The notes: generated by a model not told the origin, from the letters alone. DNA of 64,000 nucleotides from Stomatobaculum longum (GCA_000242235.1 JH590861.1:204692-268691), one strand, 5' to 3'. Positions 30,912-40,637 are shown, numbered from the stretch's first letter. Numbers and translations are program-made.

Positions 30912-31928
30912 ATGGAGCGTAGAATCATAACAACAGAACTTGCAACCGAGGAGACACGATTCGAGCAGTCGCTTCGGCCGCAGCGCTTACAGGAATATAT
31001 CGGACAGAAGAAATTAAAGTCCATGTTGCAGGTCTATATCGACGCGGCGAGACAGCGGCGAGAGTCTCTGGATCACGTGCTCTTTTACGGGCCGCCGGGA
31101 CTCGGCAAGACCACGCTCTCCGGTATCATTGCGAATGAGATGGGCGTGCACATGAAAATTACTTCGGGGCCTGCCATCGAGAAGCCGGGTGATATGGCGG
31201 CAATCTTAAATCATCTGCAGGAGGGCGATGTGCTCTTTGTCGATGAGATACACCGCTTGAACCGTCAGGTGGAGGAAGTGCTCTATCCCGCGATGGAAGA
31301 TTTTGCAATCGACATTGTGCTCGGCAAGGAGAGCAATGCCAAGAGCATACGCCTCGCGCTGCCGCACTTTACCTTAGTCGGGGCGACAACAAGAGCGGGT
31401 TTGCTCTCCGCACCGCTCCGGGATCGCTTCGGCGTGGTACAGCGCCTTGAATTTTATGAGCAGGACGAACTGCAGGAGATTGTCCTCCGCTCGGCAAAAG
31501 TACTCGGTGTCGAGATTGATGCGGCGGGCTCGGCAGAAATTGCGCGGCGCTCCCGCGGAACTCCGCGGCTGGCTAACCGCCTACTGCGGCGCGTCCGGGA
31601 TTTTGCGGAAGTTAAATACAGCGGTGCCGTTACGGAAGCAGTGGCGCGCGATGCGCTGAATCTTTTGGATGTCGATACCTGCGGCCTCGACGCAGGGGAC
31701 AGAACCATGTTGAATCTCATCATTGATATGTTTCACGGCGGCCCGGTGGGACTGGATACGCTGGCTGCGGCGCTCGGGGAAGATGCCGGCACGCTGGAGG
31801 AAGTCTATGAGCCCTATCTCCTGATGCAGGGCTTTTTGATTCGGACACCGCGCGGCAGAGTCGCGACAGAATACGCATACAGCCATTTGAATCGAAAAAA
31901 GGAAGATGAGGAGCAAGCAGATGCGTGA
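30912..31928 (+). CDS. ruvB: Holliday junction branch-migration ATPase RuvB
   Basis: 338 residues. Begins with [16 protein letters not shown], Walker [17 protein letters not shown], Walker [11 protein letters not shown], sensor 1 [19 protein letters not shown], sensor 2 [19 protein letters not shown] and a winged-helix C-terminus ([20 protein letters not shown]). Hexameric AAA+ motor driving branch migration with RuvA. Its end overlaps zapA by 8 bases. Confidence 0.97.
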   Translation: MERRIITTELATEETRFEQSLRPQRLQEYIGQKKLKSMLQVYIDAARQRRESLDHVLFYGPPGLGKTTLSGIIANEMGVHMKITSGPAIEKPGDMAAILNHLQEGDVLFVDEIHRLNRQVEEVLYPAMEDFAIDIVLGKESNAKSIRLALPHFTLVGATTRAGLLSAPLRDRFGVVQRLEFYEQDELQEIVLRSAKVLGVEIDAAGSAEIARRSRGTPRLANRLLRRVRDFAEVKYSGAVTEAVARDALNLLDVDTCGLDAGDRTMLNLIIDMFHGGPVGLDTLAAALGEDAGTLEEVYEPYLLMQGFLIRTPRGRVATEYAYSHLNRKKEDEEQADA

Positions 31929-32463
31929 CGAACAGAGTAGACAGCGTAGTACGGAAGTCATCATTGACGGCAAGGTAATTCCGCTCGCCGGGGGCGACAG
32001 TGCGTATCTTCGCCAGGTTGCGGCTTATATCGACAATAAAATTGCGGAGCTCAGGCAGAACCGCGCCTATGCGCGCCAGAACAGTGAGCGGAGGGCACAG
32101 ATTCTCTGGCTGAATCTTGCGGATGACTGTCTGCAGGCGAGAGCGGAGAGTGCGGAACTCAAGGAAGAGGCGGCAGCGCACGCCTCCGAAGTCTATGCGC
32201 TGAAGCGAGAACTTGTCGAGCAGCGTCTTCGCATGGAGACCTTGCAGAAAGATGCCAAGGATGAGGCGGCAGAGGCCTCTCTTGCGGCAGAGAAGCAGAA
32301 GCTCGAAGAGCAGCTTGCCGCCGCTGAAAAAGAGAAGGAGTCGCTGCAGGCGGAAAAGGAACGCCTCACTGCCAACATACACCGTCTCGAAGAGGAACTG
32401 GAGGCAGAGAAGAAACGCAGCAAGGAACTGGAAACAGAGCTGGATGAGCTGCTTTCCAAGTAA
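31921..32463 (+). CDS. zapA: Cell division protein ZapA with extended coiled coil
   Basis: 180 residues. N-terminal ZapA domain (about 9-75): [31 protein letters not shown], here shown by the IDNKIAEL helix and ILWLNLADD. Residues 85-180 are a continuous Glu/Lys/Ala-rich coiled coil, longer than in Bacillus ZapA (about 85 residues in all). ZapA bundles FtsZ filaments at the division septum. ATG at 31921 is 8 bases from AGGAG at 31908-31912, inside ruvB; a further ATG at 31906 overlaps that site. Confidence 0.85.
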   Translation: MRDEQSRQRSTEVIIDGKVIPLAGGDSAYLRQVAAYIDNKIAELRQNRAYARQNSERRAQILWLNLADDCLQARAESAELKEEAAAHASEVYALKRELVEQRLRMETLQKDAKDEAAEASLAAEKQKLEEQLAAAEKEKESLQAEKERLTANIHRLEEELEAEKKRSKELETELDELLSK

Positions 32464-32482
32464 ACGGATAGATTAGGACAGA

Positions 32483-34720
32483 ATGAGGAATAAGATACCA
32501 GAACTTTTGGCACCCGCAGGCTCGATTGAAAGCCTGCGGGCGGCGGTCAATGCAGGAGCAGATGCCATTTATGTCGGCGGTGCGAAGTATGGCGCGAGAG
32601 CTTATGCGGAGAATCCGGAGGAAGCGGATCTCATCGGGGGGCTGCGCTATGCGCACCGCTTTGGTGTTCGTATCCATATGACGGTCAACACCCTCTTAAA
32701 AGAGGCGGAACTTCAGACTTTGCCGGATTATATCGCACCCTATTACGAAGCGGGATTGGATGCTGCAATTGTGCAAGACCTGGGAGCGCTGGCTCTGCTG
32801 CACGAGCATTTCCCGCTTCTTTCCCTGCACGCGAGTACCCAGACGACCATTACGGGGCCGCATGCCGCAGAGCTATATCGGCGTCTCGGCGTGAGCCGTG
32901 TGATTCCGGCGCGTGAATTGAGTCTCGAAGAACTGGTGCGCATCAAACGGGAGACCGGATTGGAGGTAGAGAGTTTTGTGCACGGCGCACTCTGTTATGC
33001 CTACTCCGGACAGTGTTTCATGTCGAGCCTTCTCGGTGAGCGCTCGGGCAATCGGGGGCGTTGCGCCCAGACCTGCCGCCTGCCCTATAGTCTGCAGCGC
33101 GAAAATCAGAAATCGTCCGGACAGGGACTGCTCCTCAGCTGTAAAGATCTCTGCAGCCTGGATTTGATTCCGATGCTCGCAGAGAGCGGCATAGACAGTC
33201 TAAAAATCGAGGGGCGTATGAAGAGCCCGCGCTATACGGCCGGTGTCGTATCCATCTGGCGGAAGTACCTGGACCTCTATGCGAGTGAAGGGGCAGAGGG
33301 ATTTCAAGTGGAAGCGGCGGACAGAGCGCATCTCTTGGACCTTTTTGACCGGGGCGGTCAGACAGAGGGGTATTATCGCCAACACAACGGGCGCGAAATG
33401 ATAGTCCTGCAGGAGAAGAAAGAGAAGCGGAAGCAGAATATTCCGTATGAAGAGGAAATCGAAGAGAAGTATCTAAAAACGGAGCGGGAGTTGCCGCTCT
33501 ACGGAAAGTTTGTGCAGCGGGACGGCGAGCCGATGTATTTGGAACTCAGCGTCTCCATTCCCGGAGCGGGGCAACTCAGTGCCGAAGTCGCGGGCGAAAT
33601 TGCCGAGCGGGCGAGAACGGCAGGAAGCACGGCGGAGGCAGTGCGGGAGCGGCTTCAGAAAACCGGGGGCACGGGCTTTCGTTTTGCAAAGCTGGATGTC
33701 TCAATCGAAGAGGGCTTTTTCTTTCCGGTGAAACAACTGAATGAGTTGCGCCGAAAGGGAATCGAAGCAATTTCCGCAAAGATTGACGCGGCCTTTCGAC
33801 GGGATTCTGTGCTTGGCACAGAGACTGTTCGCGCGGCAAAGACAGACAGCGAAGACAGGACTGTCCGCTCTGTAGATACAGAACGAACAGCGCCGGAACT
33901 CCATGTGAGCTGTGACAGCTGGGAGCAGATACAGACGGTTTCCGCGATGGAAGAGGTCGCCGCAATTTCCTTCGGCGCAGACAGTATTCCGGCGGAGAGG
34001 TGGCAGGCGGCGGTCCGTTGCATACAGAATGCAGGCAAGCGCGTGTATCTGCTCTTGCCGCAGATTTTTCGGACAGAAGCAGAGCGCTTTTTCCGGGAGC
34101 AGGCGGAACGGTTGCTCGATTTGCCGCTGGATGCTTTGATTATCCGGAATCTGGAAGAGCCGGGCTTTTTTGAGACACTCTACGGAGAACGGAACAGGCG
34201 CTGTCCGGCCTTCTATTTTGATTTTCAAGTCTACGGCATGAACAGGACAGCGCAGCTCTGTCTCAGAGAGTTCGGGGCCGCGCGTCTCACATTGCCGATT
34301 GAGGAAACAGCGCGAGAGCTCAAATCTCTCGACACGGCGGGACAGGAGATGGTTGTCACGGGGCGGCTGCCGATGATGGTGTCGGCGAACTGTCTCAAAA
34401 AGACAGCAGCGCGCTGTGATCATAAACCCGAGTATATGAAACTCAGGGACCGCCGCATGATGGAAATGCCTGTCAAGACGCATTGTACCTTCTGCTATAA
34501 TACAATTTACAATGCGGCGCCGCTCAGTCTAAGCGGTGTGGCTGCGGAGCTTACTGGGCTCAAGTTAGGCGCGGTGCGTCTCTTACTCAGCAATGAGACC
34601 GCTGCAGAGACAAAGAAGGCGGTGCGCTCGATTTACCGGAGCTTTGTTCTGGGGGAGCAGAGCGTCCCGGAGGCATACGAAAACTTTACGCGCGGGCACT
34701 TTAAGCGCGCGGTCGAATGA
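32483..34720 (+). CDS. U32 family peptidase/hydroxylation protein with DUF3656 domain
   Basis: 745 residues. N-terminal U32 domain starts ELLAPAGSIESLRAAVNAGA and has the signature ESFVHGALCYAYSGQCFMSS, with cysteines in GRCAQTCRLPY. Residues about 300-420 fit the DUF3656/collagenase-associated region, and a second helical barrel-like part follows with a CDHKPEY and HCTFCYN cysteine pair near the end. U32 relatives include RlhA (23S rRNA C2501 hydroxylation) and TrhP (tRNA hydroxylation); their peptidase role is doubtful. RNA hydroxylation is therefore the better guess. It starts 19 bases after zapA and probably belongs to the ruv operon. Confidence 0.87.
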   Translation: MRNKIPELLAPAGSIESLRAAVNAGADAIYVGGAKYGARAYAENPEEADLIGGLRYAHRFGVRIHMTVNTLLKEAELQTLPDYIAPYYEAGLDAAIVQDLGALALLHEHFPLLSLHASTQTTITGPHAAELYRRLGVSRVIPARELSLEELVRIKRETGLEVESFVHGALCYAYSGQCFMSSLLGERSGNRGRCAQTCRLPYSLQRENQKSSGQGLLLSCKDLCSLDLIPMLAESGIDSLKIEGRMKSPRYTAGVVSIWRKYLDLYASEGAEGFQVEAADRAHLLDLFDRGGQTEGYYRQHNGREMIVLQEKKEKRKQNIPYEEEIEEKYLKTERELPLYGKFVQRDGEPMYLELSVSIPGAGQLSAEVAGEIAERARTAGSTAEAVRERLQKTGGTGFRFAKLDVSIEEGFFFPVKQLNELRRKGIEAISAKIDAAFRRDSVLGTETVRAAKTDSEDRTVRSVDTERTAPELHVSCDSWEQIQTVSAMEEVAAISFGADSIPAERWQAAVRCIQNAGKRVYLLLPQIFRTEAERFFREQAERLLDLPLDALIIRNLEEPGFFETLYGERNRRCPAFYFDFQVYGMNRTAQLCLREFGAARLTLPIEETARELKSLDTAGQEMVVTGRLPMMVSANCLKKTAARCDHKPEYMKLRDRRMMEMPVKTHCTFCYNTIYNAAPLSLSGVAAELTGLKLGAVRLLLSNETAAETKKAVRSIYRSFVLGEQSVPEAYENFTRGHFKRAVE

Positions 34721-34744
34721 GACAACGGGACAGGGAGAAAGGGC

Positions 34745-34773
34745 TTGTGCTGAAAAGCTGTCAGTAGTACACT
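34745..34773 (+). promoter_or_regulatory. Promoter of the NUDIX gene
   Basis: TTGTGC, 17-base spacer, TACACT in the 95-base gap after the U32 gene. Confidence 0.55.
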
Positions 34774-34815
34774 TACATTTGTTTGGGGATATGCGTCGCG
34801 CAGGAGGGATTGCAA

Positions 34816-35259
34816 ATGGTCGAAGCAACGAGCTGTGGCGGCATCGTGATCTTTCACGGAAAGATCCTGCTGCTCTATAAGAATTACAGAAACCGCTATG
34901 AGGGTTGGGTACTCCCGAAGGGCACCGTAGAGGCGGGCGAGAGCTTTGAGACAACTGCGCTTCGCGAGGTAAAAGAGGAGACAGGAGTCAGTGCTCACAT
35001 TGTCGAGTACATCGGCAAGAGCGAATATACGTTTAACGCCCAGGCAGAGCAGGTCGACAAGAGTGTCCACTGGTATCTGATGAGCGCGGAGAGCTATTAT
35101 TCCAAACCGCAGCGGGAAGAGTTCTTTATGGATTCCGGCTATTACAAGTATCACGAGGCATGGCATCTTCTAAAATTTGCAAATGAAAAGGCAATGCTCG
35201 AAAAGGCCTATGCGCGCTATCAGGAACGAAAGCGAAATCGCATCAGCGAGTCTGACTGA
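34816..35259 (+). CDS. NUDIX hydrolase
   Basis: 147 residues. Complete Nudix box G(x5)E(x7)REVKEETGV at residues about 35-57 (LPKGTVEAGESFETTALREV). The rest is a normal Nudix alpha/beta fold. Close relatives hydrolyse diadenosine polyphosphates or nucleotide sugars; the substrate is not readable. ATG at 34816 is 8 bases after AGGAGG. The next gene starts 39 bases downstream, so a small NUDIX-ThyX-like-folA operon is likely. Confidence 0.9.
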   Translation: MVEATSCGGIVIFHGKILLLYKNYRNRYEGWVLPKGTVEAGESFETTALREVKEETGVSAHIVEYIGKSEYTFNAQAEQVDKSVHWYLMSAESYYSKPQREEFFMDSGYYKYHEAWHLLKFANEKAMLEKAYARYQERKRNRISESD

Positions 35260-35298
35260 TGTGCAGCTATTATAATAGGAAGAAAGAGGGGTAACGCC

Positions 35299-35922
35299 AT
35301 GATTCAATTGGAACGCAGCTCTGTTATGAATCTGGAAAATGCGATGCGCGGCGCGAGAAATCCGCTGAATTCCTGGGCAAGAAGTGACAGCTACTACGAC
35401 GAAGCCGGAAATTATATTCTGGGAGAGAACGATCTCGGTCTGGCCATGCGACTCAGAAAGGCCGGGAGCGATCATCGGAAGTATATGCGTCAGATTTTTG
35501 TCTCGGTCGATATCACAGCGCCGCTCTACTGGTGGAAGGAATATGACACCTATAAAGTGGCGACGGTGGCAAACTCCACTTCGACCATGCACAAGATTCA
35601 CAGCAAACCCTTTTCACGGGAGGATTTCTCTCACGACCATATGACAGAAGAAGCGCTCGCTGCTTTGGATCGGATGATTGAAGTTTTGGAGCAGTTGCGT
35701 CTTCGCTTTGTCGAGACCAAAGAAAAAGACGCCTGGTATTCGATGATACAACTGCTTCCCGAAAGCTATCAGCAGCTTCGAACTTGCAGCTTTAACTATG
35801 AGACACTGGTGCATATTTATTTTTCAAGACGCGATCACAAGCTGGCCGAGTGGCACACGTTTTGCGATTGGATTACTTCGCTCCCCTATGCGAAGGAACT
35901 GATACTCGGAGAAGAAGCATGA
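35299..35922 (+). CDS. ThyX-fold-like protein of unknown activity, coupled to folA
   Basis: 207 residues. The opening (MNLENAMRGARNPLNSWARSDS in part, with ILGENDLGLAMRLRKAGSDH) is conserved in clostridial and phage proteins as I recall. The layout resembles flavin-dependent thymidylate synthase ThyX: a central motif followed by LLPESYQ, an Asn-containing helix (SFNYETLVHIYFSRR), then AEWHTFCDWI where ThyX has AQxEIR. But the ThyX signature RHRxxSxxxxSxR is absent; the corresponding place reads APLYWWKEYDTYKVATVAN followed by STSTMHK. It may be a divergent ThyX, or a related flavin or nucleotide enzyme. Its stop overlaps the folA start (ATGA), which links it to folate or thymidylate metabolism. 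AGAGGGG precedes the ATG. Confidence 0.55.
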   Translation: MIQLERSSVMNLENAMRGARNPLNSWARSDSYYDEAGNYILGENDLGLAMRLRKAGSDHRKYMRQIFVSVDITAPLYWWKEYDTYKVATVANSTSTMHKIHSKPFSREDFSHDHMTEEALAALDRMIEVLEQLRLRFVETKEKDAWYSMIQLLPESYQQLRTCSFNYETLVHIYFSRRDHKLAEWHTFCDWITSLPYAKELILGEEA

Positions 35923-36428
35923 TTTTGATCGCGGCGGTGGACAGCGCCTGGGCCATCGGAAAAGGCGGTAGGCTTCTGGTCAAAATTCCCCGCGACCAGA
36001 AACTGTTTTTGGAGGAGACACTTGGCAAGACTGTCATCATGGGGCGGAAAACTTTTTTAGATTTGCCGGGACAGCAGCCGCTTTACGGCAGGCGCAACAT
36101 TGTGCTGAGCCGGAGTCCGGAGTTTGCACCGAAAGGTGTGACTGTCTGCCACAGCATCGGGGAGGTCTTGCGGGAAGTCCGGGAACTTCCCAGGGATGAG
36201 GTCTTTGTGTGCGGAGGTGAGAGCATCTACCGAGATTTTCTGCCGTATGCGGACAGCGCGGAAATCACAAAGATTGACTACCTCTATGACGGTGATCGCT
36301 TTTTCCCGAATCTGGATCGGGATTCGGAATGGGAACTGACCCGGGAGAGCGAAGAGGAGACCTATTTTGATTTGCCGTTTTCTTTCTGTCGCTACGAGCG
36401 AAAGAGCGGCGGCATGCGGATAGAATAA
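35919..36428 (+). CDS. folA: Dihydrofolate reductase
   Basis: 169 residues, normal DHFR size. Motifs: MILIAAVDSAWAIGKGG (N-terminal strand and Met20 loop with the Trp-Ala-Ile-Gly core), KTVIMGRKTFLDLPG, RRNIVLSRS, and FVCGGESIYRDFLPYAD. It reduces dihydrofolate with NADPH, a need that arises mainly with ThyA-type thymidylate synthase. ATG overlaps the stop of the ThyX-like gene. No terminator directly follows. Confidence 0.93.
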   Translation: MILIAAVDSAWAIGKGGRLLVKIPRDQKLFLEETLGKTVIMGRKTFLDLPGQQPLYGRRNIVLSRSPEFAPKGVTVCHSIGEVLREVRELPRDEVFVCGGESIYRDFLPYADSAEITKIDYLYDGDRFFPNLDRDSEWELTRESEEETYFDLPFSFCRYERKSGGMRIE

Positions 36429-36485
36429 GTGCGCGAAAACAAGACTTGATTCGGTAACACGGTATTACAGCAATGGAGAATCCTT

Positions 36486-37379
36486 ATGTATAAAATCCTG
36501 AAGAAAAAGAAACTTGCAGAGCAAATTTGGCTCATGGATGTCGAAGCACCGCGCGTCGCCGCGAAGTGTCTGCCAGGAGAGTTCCTGATTGTAAAAATCG
36601 ATCGCTACGGTGAGCGCATTCCGCTGACCATTTGCGACTATGACCGCGAGAAGGGCACCGTGCTGATCGTCTTCCAGGTGGTCGGCGCGAGTAGCTACCG
36701 GATGGCGGAGCTGAACGAGGGCGATTTCTTTGAGGATGTCGTGGGGCCGCTCGGATGTCCCTCGGAGCTTACCAAAAAGACGCCGGAAGAACTCCGGAAA
36801 ATGAACATTCTCTTTGTGGCCGGCGGCGTCGGCACAGCGCCTGTCTATCCGCAGGTCAAATGGCTGAAGGAGCAGGGTGTCACGGCGGATGTCGTGCAGG
36901 GCGCAAAGAATAAGGATTTGGTGATACTCGAGGATGAGATGCGTGCGGTCTGCGGAGACCACCTCTATATCACCACCGATGACGGGTCTTACGGGTTCCA
37001 CGGCCTTGTGACCGCAAAAGTCGAGGAGCTGGTGGAGAAGGAAGGCAAGCACTACGATCTCTGCGTCGCAATCGGTCCCATGATCATGATGAAGTTTGTC
37101 GCCTTGCTCACCAAGAAGCTCGGCATCCCGACAGTTGCCAGCATGAATCCCATTATGGTGGACGGCACGGGGATGTGCGGTGCCTGCCGTCTGATTGTCG
37201 GTGACGAAGTCAAGTTTGCCTGTGTGGACGGTCCGGAGTTTGACGCACACAAGATTGACTTTGATCAGGCGATGAAGCGTGCCAGAATGTACGCGAGCGA
37301 AGAGGGCAGAGAGTATCTGAGAGAAAAAGAAGGCAAGACGCACCACGGCGGCTGCGGAAATTGCGGAGGGCAGCAATAA
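36486..37379 (+). CDS. nfnA: NADH-dependent reduced ferredoxin:NADP+ oxidoreductase subunit A (NfnA)
   Basis: 297 residues. FAD-binding ferredoxin-reductase domain (PLTICDYDREKGTVLIVFQ), NAD-binding motif FVAGGVGTAPVYPQVKWL, and a [2Fe-2S] cluster site GTGMCGACRL with the later ACVDGPEFDAH. NfnA carries the bifurcating FAD partner cluster and binds NADH. A short C-terminal tail HHGGCGNCGGQQ has extra Cys and His. The stop overlaps the nfnB start (TAATG). The pair lets the cell form NADPH from NADH and reduced ferredoxin. Confidence 0.92.
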   Translation: MYKILKKKKLAEQIWLMDVEAPRVAAKCLPGEFLIVKIDRYGERIPLTICDYDREKGTVLIVFQVVGASSYRMAELNEGDFFEDVVGPLGCPSELTKKTPEELRKMNILFVAGGVGTAPVYPQVKWLKEQGVTADVVQGAKNKDLVILEDEMRAVCGDHLYITTDDGSYGFHGLVTAKVEELVEKEGKHYDLCVAIGPMIMMKFVALLTKKLGIPTVASMNPIMVDGTGMCGACRLIVGDEVKFACVDGPEFDAHKIDFDQAMKRARMYASEEGREYLREKEGKTHHGGCGNCGGQQ

Positions 37380-38770
37380 TGGACATGATGAAGAGAGTTC
37401 CGATTGCGGAGCAGGCACCGGAAGAGCGCGCCAAAAATTTCAAAGAAGTATGCCTCGGTTATACGGAGGAAGAGGCGAGAGCGGAGGCATCCCGCTGTTT
37501 AAATTGTAAGAATCCGCGCTGTGTTGCGGGATGTCCGGTTTCGATTAATATTCCGGCATTTTTACAGCAGGTCATTGCCGGACAGGAGGCAAAGGCTGCG
37601 GGTATCATCGCCGAGAGTTCGGCACTTCCTGCGGTTTGCGGCCGCGTGTGTCCGCAGGAAACGCAGTGCGAAGGTGTCTGCATCCGCGGCATCAAGGGTG
37701 AGCCGGTTGCAATCGGCAAGTTGGAGCGCTATGTGGCAGACTGGGCGCGTGAGCATAAACTGGAGCCGGAGAACCATTCCGAGAAAAACGGACAGCGCGT
37801 CGCTGTGATCGGCGCAGGGCCGGCGGGACTCACCTGTGCGGGCGATCTCGCAAAGCTCGGCTATGAGGTCAAGATTTTTGAGGCGCTTCACGAGCCGGGC
37901 GGTGTGCTGGTCTACGGCATTCCGGAATTTCGACTGCCGAAGGACACGGTGGTTGCGCATGAAGTCGAAAATGTCAAAAAACTCGGCGTGGAGATTGAGA
38001 CCAACACGATTGTCGGAAAGTCGGTCTCGGTAGACGATCTTCTCGACAAAGAGGGATATGATGCGGTATTTATCGGTTCAGGCGCAGGCCTACCGATGTT
38101 CATGCATATTCCGGGCGAGACGGCGAGCGGCGTCTTCTCGGCAAATGAGTTTTTGACGCGCAATAACCTCATGAAGGCCTTCCGAGAAGACTATGACACG
38201 CCGATTTTTGCGGGCAAGCGTGCGATTGTCGTGGGCGGCGGAAATGTCGCAATGGATGCGGCGCGGACGGCGCTTCGTCTCGGCGCGGAGACGCATATTG
38301 TATACCGCCGTTCGGAAGCGGAGCTTCCGGCGCGCGCGGAGGAAGTGCACCACGCAAAAGAAGAGGGCGTCATTTTTGATCTGCTCACCAATCCGGTCGA
38401 GATTTTGCAGGATGAAAACGGCTGGGTTCGCGGCGTTCGTGTGATTCATATGGAGCTCGGTGAGCCGGATCAGTCGGGCAGAAGAAGACCGGTCGAGATT
38501 CCGGGTTCCGAGGAGGAAATTCCGGCGGATACGGTTATCATGGCACTCGGCACTTCGCCGAATCCCTTGCTTTCCTCGACGACGGAGGGACTTGAGACAA
38601 ATCGCAAAGGTTGTCTGATTGCCGATGAGAAAAACGGTCAGACCACGCGCGAAGGTGTCTTTGCGGGGGGAGATGCCGTAATCGGTGCGGCCACCGTGAT
38701 TCTGGCGATGGGAGCCGGCAAGCAGGCAGCGCGCGGCATTGACGAATATCTCCGTTCGAAACGGGCGTGA
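37379..38770 (+). CDS. nfnB: NADPH-dependent subunit of the Nfn transhydrogenase (NfnB; GltA-like)
   Basis: 463 residues. N-terminal ferredoxin-like domain with two cysteine sets: CLNCKNPRCVAGCPV and CGRVCPQETQCEGVC. Two Rossmann motifs follow: VAVIGAGPAGLTCAGDLA (about 140) for FAD and AIVVGGGNVAMDAARTALR (about 282) for NADPH. The end motif GVFAGGDAVIGAATVILAM is typical of the glutamate synthase small subunit family, from which NfnB is told apart by the adjoining nfnA. GGAGGG lies before the start. The pckA promoter begins right after its stop. Confidence 0.93.
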   Translation: MDMMKRVPIAEQAPEERAKNFKEVCLGYTEEEARAEASRCLNCKNPRCVAGCPVSINIPAFLQQVIAGQEAKAAGIIAESSALPAVCGRVCPQETQCEGVCIRGIKGEPVAIGKLERYVADWAREHKLEPENHSEKNGQRVAVIGAGPAGLTCAGDLAKLGYEVKIFEALHEPGGVLVYGIPEFRLPKDTVVAHEVENVKKLGVEIETNTIVGKSVSVDDLLDKEGYDAVFIGSGAGLPMFMHIPGETASGVFSANEFLTRNNLMKAFREDYDTPIFAGKRAIVVGGGNVAMDAARTALRLGAETHIVYRRSEAELPARAEEVHHAKEEGVIFDLLTNPVEILQDENGWVRGVRVIHMELGEPDQSGRRRPVEIPGSEEEIPADTVIMALGTSPNPLLSSTTEGLETNRKGCLIADEKNGQTTREGVFAGGDAVIGAATVILAMGAGKQAARGIDEYLRSKRA

Positions 38771-38799
38771 TTGTAATCTGTTCGGATATAGTATATAAT
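38771..38799 (+). promoter_or_regulatory. Promoter of pckA
   Basis: TTGTAA, 17-base spacer, TATAAT, starting on the base after the nfnB stop codon. Confidence 0.75.
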
Positions 38800-38866
38800 A
38801 ATCGAGGGATATAAGCCCGATTATTTTGTGCATTTGCACGAGCGGAGGACAGAGGAGGAAAGGTAC

Positions 38867-40477
38867 ATGAGTAAGCTTGATTTGAGCAAGTATGGCATTA
38901 CCGGAACAACAGAGATCGTACACAATCCGTCTTATGAATTGTTATTTGAAGAGGAGACCAAGGCGGGTCTGGAAGGCTTCGAAAAGGGGCAGGTGACCGA
39001 GCTTGGCGCCGTCAACGTGATGACCGGCATTTACACGGGTCGCTCTCCGAAAGACAAGTTTATCGTCATGGACGAGAACTCCAAGGATACGGTCTGGTGG
39101 ACCTCCGATGAATACAAGAATGATAACCATCCGGCTACCGAAGAGGCTTGGCACGCGGTCAAAGAGCTCGCAAAAAAGGAGCTCTCCGATAAGCGCCTGT
39201 TTGTGGTCGACGCATTCTGCGGTGCGAACCCGGATACCCGCATGGCAGTGCGCTTCATCGTCGAAGTCGCATGGCAGGCACATTTTGTGACCAATATGTT
39301 CATTCGTCCGACGGCGGAAGAGCTTGAGAACTTTGAGCCGGACTTCATTGTCTACAATGCGTCGAAGGCAAAAGTTGAGAACTACAAGGAACTCGGCCTC
39401 AACTCCGAGACCGCGGTTGTCTTCAACATCACAACCAAGGAGCAGGTCATTCTGAATACCTGGTACGGCGGTGAGATGAAGAAGGGCATGTTCTCGATGA
39501 TGAACTATTACCTTCCGCTCCGCGGCATTGCATCGATGCACTGCTCGGCAAATACCGATATGAACGGGGAGAACACGGCGGTATTCTTCGGCCTTTCGGG
39601 CACCGGCAAGACCACGCTCTCGACCGATCCGAAGCGTCTTCTGATCGGCGATGACGAGCACGGCTGGGATGATTCCGGCGTCTTCAACTTTGAGGGCGGT
39701 TGCTATGCCAAGGTCATCAACCTCGATAAGGAGTCCGAGCCGGACATTTACAATGCAATCCGCCGCGACGCACTTCTCGAGAATGTCACGGTCGATGTCG
39801 ACGGAAAGATTGATTTTACGGACAAGAGTGTCACGGAGAATACCCGAGTTTCCTATCCGATCGATCACATCGAGAAGATTGTGAAGCCGGTTTCCCACGG
39901 CCCGGCAGCGGAAAATGTGATTTTCCTCTCGGCGGATGCGTTTGGCGTATTGCCGCCGGTCTCCATTCTGACGCCGGAGCAGACCAAGTATTACTTCCTG
40001 TCCGGCTTTACGGCAAAGCTCGCGGGAACCGAGCGCGGCATCACCGAGCCGACCCCGACTTTCTCGGCTTGCTTCGGTCAGGCTTTCCTCGAGTTGCATC
40101 CGACCAAGTATGCGGAAGAGCTTGTGAAGCGTATGGAGCAGAGCGGTGCAAAGGCATACCTCGTGAATACCGGCTGGAACGGCAGCGGCAAGAGAATTTC
40201 GATTAAGGACACGAGAGGTATTATCGATGCCATCCTGAACGGCGACGTGCTGAAGGCACCGACCAAGAAGATTCCGTTCTTTGATTTTGAAGTGCCGACC
40301 GAGCTTCCGGGTGTGAATCTGGCCATCCTTGATCCGCGTGATACCTATGCGGACAGCGAGGAGTGGAACAAGAAGGCAAAGGATCTCGCAGAGCGTTTCA
40401 TCAAGAACTTTGCGAAGTATGAGGGCAATGCAGCCGGCAAGGCTTTGGTTGCGGCAGGCCCGAAGACCGAGGCATAA
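38867..40477 (+). CDS. pckA: Phosphoenolpyruvate carboxykinase (ATP)
   Basis: 536 residues, the usual length for the ATP-type. Markers: TGRSPKDKF, the kinase-specific [14 protein letters not shown]-loop (about 245), [20 protein letters not shown] with metal ligands, and [10 protein letters not shown]. In fermenting clostridia it often runs toward oxaloacetate, fixing CO2 and making ATP; together with fumC this fits a C4 branch. The start at 38867 follows GAGGAGGAAAGG. Codon use is that of a highly expressed gene. Confidence 0.97.
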   Translation: MSKLDLSKYGITGTTEIVHNPSYELLFEEETKAGLEGFEKGQVTELGAVNVMTGIYTGRSPKDKFIVMDENSKDTVWWTSDEYKNDNHPATEEAWHAVKELAKKELSDKRLFVVDAFCGANPDTRMAVRFIVEVAWQAHFVTNMFIRPTAEELENFEPDFIVYNASKAKVENYKELGLNSETAVVFNITTKEQVILNTWYGGEMKKGMFSMMNYYLPLRGIASMHCSANTDMNGENTAVFFGLSGTGKTTLSTDPKRLLIGDDEHGWDDSGVFNFEGGCYAKVINLDKESEPDIYNAIRRDALLENVTVDVDGKIDFTDKSVTENTRVSYPIDHIEKIVKPVSHGPAAENVIFLSADAFGVLPPVSILTPEQTKYYFLSGFTAKLAGTERGITEPTPTFSACFGQAFLELHPTKYAEELVKRMEQSGAKAYLVNTGWNGSGKRISIKDTRGIIDAILNGDVLKAPTKKIPFFDFEVPTELPGVNLAILDPRDTYADSEEWNKKAKDLAERFIKNFAKYEGNAAGKALVAAGPKTEA

Positions 40478-40487
40478 TGATATAGAC

Positions 40488-40526
40488 GAAAAGGAAACCA
40501 TGTATTGGCATGGTTTCCTTTTTTTT
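40488..40526 (+). terminator. Terminator of pckA
   Basis: AAAGGAAACCATG / CATGGTTTCCTTT stem with 5-base loop, then a run of T. Confidence 0.93.
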
Positions 40527-40616
40527 GCGGATATCGGCAGAACCTCCGGCGCCGATGTTCAGCCGCTGCCAATCGGAACAAGACGCCGATTCCGAGTCAT
40601 TGCACCGATATAAGAT

Positions 40617-40637
40617 TTACATAATATTATTATGTAA
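40617..40637. promoter_or_regulatory. 21-bp palindrome, copy 3 (TTACATAAT-ATT-ATTATGTAA)
   Basis: Fully symmetrical 9-3-9 repeat in the 276-base region upstream of the first adhesin, about 100 bases before the promoter at 40731. It is the best copy of the motif also seen at 3314 and 5081. The rest of this gap holds no frame and no other clear structure. Confidence 0.55.
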
